This document shows positions 12,150 to 23,556 of a DNA stretch of 64,000 nt, piece after piece. The stretch is from Fremontodendron californicum (lineage: Eukaryota > Streptophyta > Magnoliopsida > Malvales > Malvaceae). Under the pieces are notes generated by a model, which was given only the letters and a program-made list of their open reading frames with translations, was not told where the DNA came from and ran no database searches. Location of the stretch: the NCBI GenBank assembly GCA_030761205.1, contig JAULJL010000021.1, positions 13,869,160-13,933,159 of the forward strand, read 5' to 3'. How positions within the stretch are numbered: position 1 is the first letter of the stretch; each line of letters opens with the position of its first letter. Made by a program: the position numbers and the translations under genes.

Positions 12150-12660
12150 TGAATTTACCTCTAATATGCCCTGATGGTGAAGCAATTGGTGACACCAATC
12201 TTGGATAGCAAATGATGAAATCTTGATCTAGGTAAGGGCTTGGTAAGAGCATTTGCAAGTTGCTAGGCTTGTTTAACTTTTTCTCGAACAAAAAAAAAAA
12301 AAATCAAGTTCTAGGTGTTTCATCCTTAGATGAAATACTGGGTTTGCACAAGTTTATGTGGCATTGAGATTATCACAATAAAAAACTGGAATAGGCATTG
12401 GTTTAAGCTGCAATTCAGTTAATAGACATTGTATCCATTTAACTTCAGAAAATGTTGTTGTAATAGCTCGATACTCAATTTCAGTTGATGATCGAGCTAC
12501 TACTTTTTGCTTTTTTGAACTCCAAGAAATCGATGTATTCTCAAGATAAACAATATAAGTTGAAGTTGAAGTATTGTCATCAGGATTAGAGAAACTAATA
12601 AGCTTAAAGTAATGAGATAGAAGATTATTTGGAGTTTAATCTAGGATTGCATTAATGGGT
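12150..12660 (-). pseudogene. Copia retrotransposon RNase H remnant
   Basis: The minus strand reads SWSSKKQKVVARSSTEIEYRA, then EVKWIQCLLTELQ, VFYCDNLNAT-stop, FHLRMKHLELDF, and ALTKPLPRSRFHHLLSKIG. These are the ordered C-terminal RNase H motifs of Ty1/Copia polyproteins. At least two in-frame stops and an A-rich slip near 12290 show it is dead. Nothing upstream of RNase H is recognisable. Confidence 0.85.
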
Positions 12661-13219
12661 GTCTACACGTATCAGTTAAAATTATTTTATTATCATTTTA
12701 AGAAATTTTTTTGTATTTAATACATTATTTTTACTGAATTCAAGAAAAATAATAAATTAATTACATTTTTTTTATAATAAATATCACTTTAACTAATACT
12801 TAATGACACTAATTAACATTTTTTTAATCTAAATGATTCATTCATCTTTCTTAAAGGTGAATTCGTTGATGTTAAATCCTAATACAATTTTCCTTTTCCA
12901 AATCGCTTTTAGATCTTTTTTTTTTTTTTTTAATACAAAAACATATTATGATTTTTTTTTATTTATTTTATAATTATATATTTTCCTTCTGATCTTTCAA
13001 AATGTTACTCTCGTATATTGGCATAAGATGATTTGTATAAAGAAAATATTATCTTTTGAATCTAAGATTTTTATCAAAATCTTATCCTTCTATGTCAGCA
13101 CTTACAATTTTTTTTGGTAGTAATAGGAGATAATTATTTTTCATCTTAAAATTTTTATATTTTTTATATATTGGTTTATTGATTATTGATTGATTTTTTA
13201 GATGTATATTAATTTTTTT
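12661..13219. other. AT-rich intergenic, nothing recognised
   Basis: Low-complexity AT-rich sequence with several poly-T tracts. No gene or repeat family was recognised. Confidence 0.55.
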
Positions 13220-13560
13220 TTTACTATGATAGTGATTTCGTAAAAAAAAAAATCATTTTATTTTAAAAAAATCAAACTCAAAATCTTATAATTAAAATAT
13301 CAAGTTCTTTAAGGGTTGTAACATCAATTTTATAAAGTTGTTCATTGATCAAAATCTTTTGAATTTTATTAACCAATGTTCTAAAAATATTTATTAAAAT
13401 TAACTATGTCATTATTTATATTAATATTCTTATATCATATACTGTAATTAATAATTAATTTAATGATATCGATTAAAATAATATTTATAAAAAATAATTA
13501 ATATAATATTTAGTAAAAGCAATATATTAAATGTAAAAACTTTTTTAAAATAATAATTAA
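13220..13560 (+). repeat. 341-bp direct repeat, copy 1
   Basis: Starts TTTACTATGATAGTG and ends TAATAATTAA. By eye it is identical to 14257-14597 except one C/T difference (GATATCGATT versus GATATTGATT). The two copies flank a transplanted 689-bp tract. Confidence 0.95.
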
Positions 13561-14249
13561 GAGTTGAATGTTAGGTTCGACTCTTTACATAAGCATAAAA
13601 TTTTTACATTTTACAAATATATAAACGGATAGTTGAATGCCAGGGTTCGTCCCTAAAAGTCTCTTATTTTGTAGTGAATATAAATTATAATGTATTTACA
13701 TGTTGAAATTCGAGTTCATCAAATCAATTATTTTAAATATTAATATGATTAATTTAAAATATATCATACTTTTTATAATAAATTATTTTAAAATTTTATT
13801 TTATATAAAAAATTAATTTTATATTCTTTTGGTGCTAACAAATATTGATTTTAATAAATAAATAAAATTAAAAATATCATATTATAATAAAAGGTTATTT
13901 TAAAAAATTCACATCTCTAAAATTTTCATGAGTTTAGAATCATTAGATGGTGGATTCATCAAGATATGAGATGTTAAAGTTATAACTTAGAAGTACAAAA
14001 TATAATTTATTTTTGATAAAATTATTATTTTATCATATATATAAAATATAAATTAATTTTTAATTAAATTATTTAAAAAAGATTAGAATAAAATTGATAA
14101 ATAAAGTTTTTGCTTTATAAAAAAATTATTTAATTATAATTTGATAATTTTTACGTTTAGTATTTAAATTCAGGTTCGAGTTCGGGTAGGTCTCGGGCTC
14201 GAGTATTTTCGGGTTCGGGTTTTTTCGGGTTTGAACCCTTTCGAGTTCG
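13561..14249 (+). repeat. 689-bp tract copied from 7670-8358
   Basis: Matches 7670-8358 over its whole length with three mismatches by eye and no gaps. The ends do not correspond to any element boundary: the left lies in the spacer of the inverted-repeat element and the right within its arm. It shares ATTAA with the target at the left junction. Confidence 0.93.
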
Positions 14250-14256
14250 CTAATCA

Positions 14257-14597
14257 TTTACTATGATAGTGATTTCGTAAAAAAAAAAATCATTTTATTT
14301 TAAAAAAATCAAACTCAAAATCTTATAATTAAAATATCAAGTTCTTTAAGGGTTGTAACATCAATTTTATAAAGTTGTTCATTGATCAAAATCTTTTGAA
14401 TTTTATTAACCAATGTTCTAAAAATATTTATTAAAATTAACTATGTCATTATTTATATTAATATTCTTATATCATATACTGTAATTAATAATTAATTTAA
14501 TGATATTGATTAAAATAATATTTATAAAAAATAATTAATATAATATTTAGTAAAAGCAATATATTAAATGTAAAAACTTTTTTAAAATAATAATTAA
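14257..14597 (+). repeat. 341-bp direct repeat, copy 2
   Basis: Second copy of 13220-13560. The seven bases 14250-14256 before it are filler; together with neighbours they match TCGCTAATCATTTAC at 15108-15122. Confidence 0.95.
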
Positions 14598-15118
14598 ATA
14601 ATTTTTATTGATGTATATACACACTAATTAATCGGATCCTTTTATTATAAATAAAAATAATTTTCAAAATTTTGAAAAAGAAAACCCAATCATATATAGT
14701 CCTTCATCCATTTTTCGGATGGCTACATGATCTATTTTTATGTATGTTACTAATGATAATTAAATTAAATAAATTAACTTCTGACCAAAAAATAATAAAC
14801 TCATAAAAGAAGAAATTAAATTTAAAATTCATATTTAAAATAATTAATGAATATTAGGAAGTATTACATTAATAATAAATAATTTATAAATAAAACTATA
14901 ATATATATAAAAATAAACTTTAATATTAAAAAATTATTATCCGAACCCTCTTCTAGGATACTTTAATCATACACCCACTATTTGATAAACTGGATACATT
15001 TCACTTTTTTAATTTTTTAAATATATCGTAAAAGATATTTGTCTTTTTATTAATTAAAATTTAAAAATTTCATTAACGATAAATCAAATAATTTTTTTGC
15101 CCTAATATCGCTAATCAT
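14598..15118. other. AT-rich sequence downstream of the GAT-like pseudogene stop
   Basis: This is the 3' flank (former 3' UTR side) of the broken GAT-like gene, whose stop codon is at 15119-15121 on the minus strand. No feature recognised. Confidence 0.5.
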
Positions 15119-15144
15119 TTACAAGTTAGCAAAGAAACTATAAG
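15119..15144 (-). pseudogene. GAT-like paralogue, last exon piece 3 (C-terminus and stop)
   Basis: On the minus strand this gives the final residues and TAA stop. Joined at the ATAAG target site to 35379-35420 it reads DANAYSFFANL-stop, the expected type of GAT C-terminus. The separation is caused by element A (15145-35378). The reading rests on the exact 5-bp target duplication at both ends of A. Confidence 0.85.
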
Positions 15145-17173
15145 TGTAGACACCAGATTTTATTCGAAATTTGTTGTTAATTTTAATTTTTATTAATTAT
15201 TTAATTTTAATTAAAGAATACAAAAAAGGGATGAGAAAACGAAAAAAGAGAAAGAAAATCGAAAAAGAAAAAAAGTTTGGATCAAGTTGGAATTTCTCCC
15301 TCGATCAGGATCAAGCTCGAGTGTTTGAGATAAATGTGATGATTAAAACTCCAGATCAAACAGAATTAGGACTCTGTTGGATTTTTTCTTATTTAAAGAA
15401 CAAACAATCGCAGCAAAATGGGGGACAAAATAAACAGCAACACAAACTCAGAAAACAGGGTTCGGGGATTCACAATACAACAGTAAACACAATGATACAC
15501 AAAGATAGTGAATCACAGATACAGAAGCAAAAGGAAAAACAAAACAGTGAGTGTTGGGTTTGGATTCGTTTTGAGGAATCAGGAGGAAAGACACAACAAC
15601 AACAAGAATCACCAATAGAAAGTTAGAGACACGGTTTCCATACAAAAATCGAGAGGGAGAGAGTTTGGTCCGAAACTTTTCTGGGATTTGGACTCCGAGG
15701 TTTGTTTCGAAGATCAAAACCAGTGGAAAGGAGAAACTTAGGAAGAGAAAAGGCATATCCAGTCACTAGGAAGATCGGACGGTGGTGGACGGTGGTTTGG
15801 GGGTTTTAGCCTTCGGTTTTCGAACTTAGATCTAGGGATTTCGAGGTCGATTTCAGAGAATCTAATTTGGTTTTAAGATTTAGGAGGTTGAAAGGAAAAT
15901 TTTGGTGTATTTTCGAGAATTTTTGGGTACCGGAGGCGGCGGAGACGACGGAGCGAGCGACGAACTTTCGACGATTTCTGGGAATGAAGAGCATGGTGGT
16001 GGCAGTTCTTCAAGAGGGAGAGAGAGAGAACAGAGAGAAACTAAGTTTTTTTTTTTTTCTTTTAAAAAGGTATAAACTGAAAAAAAAAAAAAATCTTGTC
16101 TTTTAAAAGCCTACAGCCGGGTCGGGTTGCAGGACTCGCACACCGACCTGACCCGTATGTATTTTTTTTTTATATATTTTCTGTTTTATTTTATTTTGTT
16201 TTTATATTATATTTTATTATTTAATATTATTTGTTTAATTTATTTTTTTTTATTATTATTTATTTATTTATTTATTACTAATTTATTTATTTCGATTATT
16301 GCAGGTATATATATAATATATATTGATTAACTTTTATTTGATTTGATTTATTTTTAGTTAATCTTAATTGATTTAATTAGTCGAATATTTTTTATTAATT
16401 TTTATTGATTAAGTTAATTTGATTGATTTTAATTGGTTAAGTTAATTTGATTGATTTTAATTGGTTAGGGTAATTTGATTTGTTATTTTAAGTTTGTTGG
16501 TTAAGTTGGTTTTTAGTTCATTTTATTTATTGTTTATTTCTTTATTATATGTTTTGATTATTATTTATTTATTAGTTGTTTATTATATGTTTTGATTATT
16601 GTTTGATTAATATTTGATTATTATTTTGATTATTGATATATTGATTATTATTTTGATTATAATTTTTTTATTCTATTTTGAATGTTATTGTTATTATTAT
16701 TTTGATTAATTCTTTATTTTTATTGTTATTATTAGATAAGTATATTTTCTTTATTTTTTATTATTTTTTAGATATGATTTTTTTTATTGGTTTTAGATAG
16801 CAGGTTTAGGTTTTTATTATTTTTATTTTTAGATAGCATGATTGTAGGTTTATGTTTTTATTTTTATTATTTTAGATTATTTTGTATGATTAGGGAAATA
16901 AGTATTGATTTGATAGATTAATTAAAACCTTTAGATAAAACCTAATATGTGATTGATGTGGTACTATTTTTATAGGTGTTGTGGGGGTGCTCATGCTTCC
17001 TCACACGTAACCGAACTCCCGAACCTATTCTTTTTAGGGTGACTTAGTCAAACTTAGGATTACTCTAAGAAAAATAGATTCATAAACGTGACTAATCACA
17101 CCTAGTTAGATGATTAGTGGCGACTCCATGTTTGTGTCTAGCTTGCTGAATTCGTATTAGGCACGTTATGACA
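15145..17173 (+). repeat. element A 5' LTR
   Basis: 2029 bp, TGTAGACAC...GTTATGACA, followed directly by the primer-binding site. A TATTTAAAG box at about 15389 precedes a long leader-like part that contains GA-rich (15640-16060) and TTGATTATTATT-rich (16160-16780) tracts. ORFs inside are not conserved as proteins. Confidence 0.9.
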
Positions 17174-17176
17174 GTT

Positions 17177-17194
17177 TGGCGACTCCACTGGGGA
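17177..17194 (+). promoter_or_regulatory. element A primer-binding site (tRNA-Arg type)
   Basis: TGGCGACTCCACTGGGGA, complementary to the 3' end of plant tRNA-Arg(ACG) except one position; element C has the perfect form with CCGCT. It lies three bases after the LTR end. Confidence 0.82.
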
Positions 17195-18484
17195 CTTTAG
17201 AGAGTCGAGCTATAGGTTAGTCACATGGTACTTCTGGTCTTAAAACTGGTCTTAAATGTTTTGTTTTGTTTTGTTTTTTTAATTTTTTTTAATTTTGTTA
17301 TTATTTTTTTCTACCGTTTTAATCATTTTTCCTTTTAGTTTGTTTTGTTTTTAGTTTTCAGGAATTTTCGTGAGTCAAAGGTTTGGTATGTTCCTTCGCA
17401 CACACCACCCTTGGATGAACATAAGCCCTAGACCCGAGCTCGTCCTTTTAGGAGGGGATAAAGTAACTACACCTTTATGGGATAATAACCTCTGTATGGG
17501 CTAGCGAAACACTCTCAGAGGGTAAAATACCTATGCTTTCGTGGGGTAATAACCTTCGTATGGGCTAGAAAAATACTCTCACCCAACTTGAACTTTTCCA
17601 ATGAGCCTATAATGGGTGAGGATTGTTGTGCCTTACTCATCCTCTATGGATGAAGTTAAGGAGCAATTTGGGAACCTTTTAGATGGTCAAATATTCTGAG
17701 CCTAGCATATAGATAATATTTAAGAGGCCAACCTTAGGATAGAGCCATGTCCACCCATTTTATAGATAATAACCCGAAATAGGACACATGAAGGAATGTT
17801 CTTACTTTCTGACAAATTTTAAATTTTGACAATATTATTTGTATTTCCCTAATATGTATCTAACTATTGAATTTTGTGAAATCTTTGTGGCCATTACTTG
17901 AATTAACTTTATTCTTTCATTTATTTTCATGCATTTCAATCATTTAAATATTTTCATCATGCATACATTTTTCATAATGCTCATACATTTATCATGTAAA
18001 TTTTTAAGAATGCTCATGCATTCACCATGTAACATTTCATAATGCTCATGCATTCACCATGTACATTTTTTAATAATGCTCATGTATTTATCATTTTTCA
18101 TGATGCTCATGCATTTATCATGTACATTTTTAACAATGCTCATGCATTCACCATGTAACATTTCATAATGCTCACGCATTCATCATGTACATTTTTTAAT
18201 AATGCTTATGCATTTATCATGTACATTTTTCATGATGCTCATGCATTCACCATGTACATTTTTTTCATAATGCTCATGCATTCACCATGTACATTTTTCA
18301 TAATGCTCGTGCATTCATTATGTACATTTTTTGGTATGCTCATGCACTCATCATGTACATTTTTCATAATGTTACTGTTAAACTTTGTGAGCATTTTTGA
18401 TGTTGTCATTAAATTCATTCTTTCTTTTATTTGCATCATACATTTCATGAAAAACATTTGAGTCCTAAATTTTAAATTGTGGTA
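17195..18484 (+). other. element A untranslated leader
   Basis: No ORF. 17410-17590 has a conserved leader block shared with element C (GTATGGGCTAG...GAAACACT), itself tandemly duplicated. 17925-18375 is a tandem array. Confidence 0.7.
17925..18375 (+). repeat. ~45-bp tandem repeat in element A leader
   Basis: Roughly eleven irregular copies of a unit containing CATAATGCTCATGCATTCAC and CATGTACATTTT. The open frames across it (repeats of TMYIF/SCTFF type) come from the repeat and are not genes. Confidence 0.85.
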
Positions 18485-20094
18485 ATGAAGGATTCAAAGA
18501 TAGCTCAAGCAATCAAAGATCCTGGGCATTTCTACAACATTCGTTCACGGGTTAAAGCAATGGCAGAGGAACATGCTGCTAGGATTCGTTCACGGGTTAA
18601 AACAATGGTAGAGAAATAGGCTGCTAGGATGAACGAAATAGAAAAGGCACAGGATGAAATGAAAGAACAATTGGCCAAGATGATGGATTTGATGATGAAT
18701 TGGAGCAAACAGAGAGAGGTAGAAGACGTAACAACTCAAGAAAAGAATCAGTCACCAGATGATGAAGATCTTACATATCTACCTAACTTAAGTCAAATCC
18801 GAGCTCAAACTAGGATGCCAGTGACATCATCAGCTACTCAACACCGATTCTCAGGATACACCATTCCTGCGCCAGTGACAAAATTGTCAGATTCGATCCA
18901 AGTTTCAGATTTAGATGATCCTAAAGAGCAAGAGAGGCTAAGGGTAGTTGAAGAGATTGACTCTCGCAAAATGAGTCTAATGGAGGAAAGACTCCAAGCT
19001 GTTGAGGGGATGGATTTCTATGGCTCCATAGACGCTACTTGGCTTTGCTTGGTGCCCGATGTAATCATTCTGCCAAAGTCAAGATTTTAGATTTTGAAAA
19101 ATATGATGGGGCTACGTGCTCGATAACCCATGTCACGATGTATTGTAGAAAGATGGCTGCTCACACACGTGATGACAAGTTGCTGAAACATGTATTCCAA
19201 GATAGTCTCACAAGGTCAGCTGCAAGATGGTATGTCCAATTGAATAGAACCAACATCCGTTCATGGAATGAGCTGGCAAGGGCATTTATAGCGCAGTTCA
19301 AACATATTGTTGATATGGCTCCAGACCGTTTAACCTTACAGAATATGGAGAAGAAAGCTACTGAAAGCTTCAAAGAGTATGCTCAGAGATGGAGGGATAT
19401 TGCTGCCGAAGTCCAACCACCTCTCACTGTAAAAGATACTACAGTCTTGTTTGTTAGTACCCTTAAAGCACCATACTATGAAAGGATGATTGGGAATGTC
19501 ACCAAGAATTTTGCAAACATGGTAATCTCCGGGGAGATAATTGAGAATGCTATGAAAAGTGGGAAGCTTGAAGCTGGAGAGACATCCAATGCAAAGAATT
19601 GGGCATCTAAAAAGAAGGAAGAAAATGTTAAAGCTGTGACTTATGGAGGACAACAAGCAGGAGGTCTTCCCCCATGCCATTCATATCCCATGTACCAACA
19701 TTATTACCCATTTGTAAATAATGTTGCACCACAACCAACTTTTCGGCTAAACTTTTACCCACAACCACCTGCTTTCATGACTAGTCCATCTACACCTGCA
19801 GCTAGGCCTGTTCCCCAAAGAATACCAAGAAACAGTCAAGAGAAAATTTCGATCCCAATTTTTGATCTTTTGCCTTTATTGATAAAAAACCAGTACTTTA
19901 CTCCTGTGCCTTTAAAGACAATTCCAAATCCATCAGCAAGGAATTATGATCCTAACAGCAAGTGCGATTATCATATAGGGGCAATTGGGCATTCAACAGA
20001 AAAATATAGGTAGTTGAAAGAAAAGATTGAGGATCTCATTAATGACGGTACCCTGGCTTTGGATGTTTTAGAACAATGGAGATTTGGAGTTTGA
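18485..20094 (+). pseudogene. element A gag (Tat/Ogre type), broken
   Basis: Encodes the capsid-type Gag of a Tat/Ogre retrotransposon. The original start appears to be ATG at 18485 (MKDSKIAQAIKDPGHF). An in-frame TAG at 18617 follows a short in-frame duplication (IRSRVK repeated at about 18540 and 18585). A +1 shift near 19075 moves the frame from ATWLCLVPDVI to VKILDFEKYDG. Diagnostic Gag phrases follow: MYCRKMAAHTRDDKLL, FQDSLTRSAARWY, MAPDRLTLQNM, ESFKEYAQRWRD and MIGNVTKNFANMV. The C-terminal CDYHIGAIGHSTEKYR zinc-knuckle-like motif has lost its last cysteine, and a TAG follows at 20011. Pol does not follow. Confidence 0.88.
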
Positions 20095-23000
20095 ATATGA
20101 GGAATGCCATCTCAAATACTCAGTCTGGATGAATTCCAAATTTGTGATGTTTTCATTTTTTCCTGGGCATGACATTTTAAACATTGATTAGGGTGTTTGA
20201 TAGTTTTGTTTTCTTTAAATTTTGTTGGAAATTGTTTATGTTTGCATGACTTATTAAAAATATTTTGGATCTTAAAGAAAATTGGTGATTATTTCTCAGA
20301 GATGAACTTTAAAACCTATTTCATGACCAGTTAGTTGCAAAAGCTTGATTCCTTTGATAATATAAGTTTGAAATTTCATGAACCTCACCTTCTTTTGAGC
20401 AGGAAATGAATCCCAAAATGTCAATAATCTTCGTCTAACCAATGAGCAATGAAACAAATATTTGATTTGCAAAACATTTTTTTTGAGAACCGATGCATGA
20501 TGCACTCTTTTGAAAGAATATGCACTCTTTTGATAAGTGTTAAGGCTATCTTGAGTTTCAAACACAACACTCTAAAGTTCTTCACCATGCTTGAACTTTT
20601 CTCTTCCTTTCCTGAATGATGTCCTTTGCCCACATCTTAGGGCAAGATTGCCAAGAAACTCGATTGTCTATTGGTTTTGAATATCCTTGTGCACCATTTT
20701 GACTCGTGCAAAAACTCTTTCTTCTTAAGTGGAATTTTAAAAGGAGAATTGTTGGGTTGGGCCTTCATATGGATGGCACATTGAGACGATATATTACATG
20801 AGTTGCAAAAAAAAAAAAAAAAAATTGTGACATCATGCATATGAGATATTCAAATGGTTTTATAGAAGAGATAACGATTATCTACCTTACCTGAGGATTA
20901 TTCTTCAATGGAAATATTCATACTTGACATGAGAGATGGCCATCTTTCATATTCCTTTCACAAAATGAGAAATTATCCTTTGCTACCCCCTTTGAGCCTA
21001 TTGAATTCTTTCTTTGAACCTTAACTAAGGATCATTTTCCACACCAGGGGGTAAGTACGAAGAATTCTTTCTATAGAGGAATGAACGTTTGGATCATATT
21101 TCTAAACCACGAAAAGAATGCCTTATGTCAGGGGGCAAATGTTGAAATGGATTGAGTCTCAAATTTTTAAACTCACTTTCTGATAGGAAAGTCTGTGAAA
21201 AGAAAGAAGAAAAAGAAAGAAAAATGAAAAAAAAAATGAAAAGAAAAAGAGAAAAAAATGAAAAGAAAGTTCACAAGATGAAATCATCATGAAGAGAAAT
21301 GATCCATGGTTTGATGAAAAGAAAGATGGGAAATATTATGAGAAGTAGAAATGATGAAATCCTCATGAAAAGAAATGATCCCTGGTTTGATTACCTTCAA
21401 AATGAAGAGAAAAATATGAAATGTTGAGAAGAGAAATAATCCTTGAGAAGAGAAATAATCCTTAGTTTAATTACCTTTAAACACGTTTTTGGGAGTGATT
21501 ATCCTTTCTTTCATAACCCCGAACCTTGGCCTACAAAGTCCATTTTGATCAAGTGTGAATGTTTAAGTTGGAGAGTTTTTCCTCAGATTCTATCTTATCC
21601 TTTTGAATTGTCATGAAGAAGTTTGAATTCTCAAATGCATGGTAGAGCAAAAAAAAAAAAGTAAAAGAAAGAAAAGAAAAAATAAGAACGAAGCTCTCGG
21701 GTGAAAACCCAAAAATGGGCAGTCTAGAGCAAAAATTTGAAAGCAACTCTGCATGACTTTGCCAAGGCCTAACAAGAAGTACAATATAAATGATATTTTG
21801 AAACCACCAGGGAATACCGAGCACTTTTGAGAAACTTAAGAAGGTCAACATCATTTGGATGACTTGGCCCAAAATTGAAAATCAATTTTCCTTTCTTGTC
21901 CAAATTTTGAACCCATCATAGATAGTCTTGACATTTGTTAAATTTCTATATATCAAGAAACTAAGAAAGAGTGCCAAAATGGATTGTGTTTTCAAAATAA
22001 AACTTTTTGTGAAAACCTGATTGTTGAAGGAAATTCATTGTGAGTTTAGATGAAGAAACATTGATTTTTCCCTTATATGATGAAACCTCTCTTGATAGCC
22101 AAAACCTTGACAAATTGAAATACTCAATGAGCCAAATTGTGATTCACCTTGTCCATTCTTGCAGTAATCACCAGTTTTTAAGAGATCCAAAATTGCATTT
22201 TCGGAAACTTGATTTTTGAACAGGGTAAATAATGATGTGGGGGCAATTTCCATTTATCATGGGGCATGATTGAAAAAGTTTTTTGGATAAATTCTTTCTT
22301 TTCAAAGAATTTAAAAAAGAAAAAAGAAAATGAGAACATTCAGGTTTGGAATGATGCATATTTGAGTTTTGAACTAGTATGATGAGAGTGACATTTCTAG
22401 GGGCAAAAAATGAGAAGGTTTTTACCATGATGAGAGGACTAGTTTCTAGAATGGGATCTATTAAGTCGACAAATGGCAGAGTAGGCTCTTTTGCATCATT
22501 TCATTGAATATTTTTCAATTTGAAAGTTGAATATGCTTGAAGATGACATCTTGGGAAGAAAAGAGAATGCGATGAGAACAATGAAAGAGTCTAGAAATAC
22601 ATCTGTTTAAAGCCTTGGAACTAAAAGAGATGTCTTTTTGAGAAAGAAAAGGTTTTGTGATCAACTGATGAAATTAACGGAGGTCAGCTTGGTCCTAAGT
22701 CCAAGCGTTTGGAAGCTGAAAAGGACGAAATGACGAGCTTGAGTATCCTTTTGGCACAATTAAAGATTCATGATATTAGTTTGCATTCCATCACATGACA
22801 TTCATTTCATGCATTTCATTTCATGGCATTCATGTCATTCATTGCATTCATTTAACATATGAGAAAGATTTTAGTTTTTGAATTTTGAAATCAAACTTTT
22901 TCAAAACCTCAATTGAGGAGAGTTCTTTTCAAGGTGAAGTTTTGAACCTTGGTTGAGGAAAATTTTCAAGGTAAGAATTTTGAGCATTCAGTTGAGGATA

Positions 23001-23543
23001 GCATAAAAAGTGATATTTTCCTTCCAAACCTTCGGGTATTATTTTTAAAAGCCACCGGGTATCCTTTTAAAAGCCTCCAAGTCTCCTTTCAAAGCCTCCG
23101 GGTATCATTTCAAAAGCCTCCGGGTATCATTTTAAAGCCTCAGGGTACTATTTTAAAACCTCCGGGTATTATCTTTCAAAGCCTCCGGGAATCATTTTAC
23201 AAAGCCTCAGGGTATCTTTAGTTTGATTTGTTCAAAACCTCAGGGTATCATTTTGAATCTCCAGGTATCAATTTAGAACTTTTAGATAAATTTTTTAAAA
23301 AATCTTAAGAGTAGTTTTTCTTCGTTTGGTATTTAAAGTTGATGCCTCGTTGGGAGGAATTTTTCTTCATTGGATTATTTAAAGTCGAAGCCTCAATAGA
23401 GGAGTAGTTTTTCTTCGTTTGGATATTTAAAGTTTATGCCTTGTTTAGAGGAGCATTTCTATGATAGGATTTAGTGCTTATTTTTTTGAAAACATGTAAG
23501 GTGTCTACATCTTTGCACATCCCCTGTTTCTCAGGGAATGCAC
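20095..23543 (+). other. element A long non-coding 3' interior
   Basis: About 3.4 kb with no pol motif on either strand. Several blocks recur in element C, for example GAAAACCCAAAAA followed by GGGC and GTCTAGAG (21701-21728 here, 60031-60062 in C). 21180-21480 is GAAAAGAAATGA-rich. 23010-23280 holds GCCTCCGGGTAT repeats. Confidence 0.7.
23010..23280 (+). repeat. CCTCCGGGTAT repeat in element A 3' interior
   Basis: About nine copies of a unit with core GCCTCCGGGTAT and TTT-rich spacers, just before the 3' LTR. It corresponds to the much larger ACCTCCGGGC array of element C at the same relative position. Confidence 0.88.
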
Positions 23544-23556
23544 AAAGAGGGGCAAC
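23544..23556 (+). promoter_or_regulatory. element A polypurine tract
   Basis: AAAGAGGGGCAAC directly before the 3' LTR start TGTAGACAC. Element C has AAAGAGGGGCAGC at the same place. Confidence 0.75.

Noticed and set aside
15171..16106. ORFs in element A LTR leader (151, 102 and 79 aa)
   Set aside because: The related copy in the 3' LTR (23600-24470) breaks these frames, so they are not conserved proteins.
20095..23543. Search for protease, reverse transcriptase, RNase H and integrase in element A and C interiors
   Set aside because: No YxDD, no D-T/S-G protease and no HHCC or DDE spacing could be read on either strand, so the elements are treated as non-autonomous.
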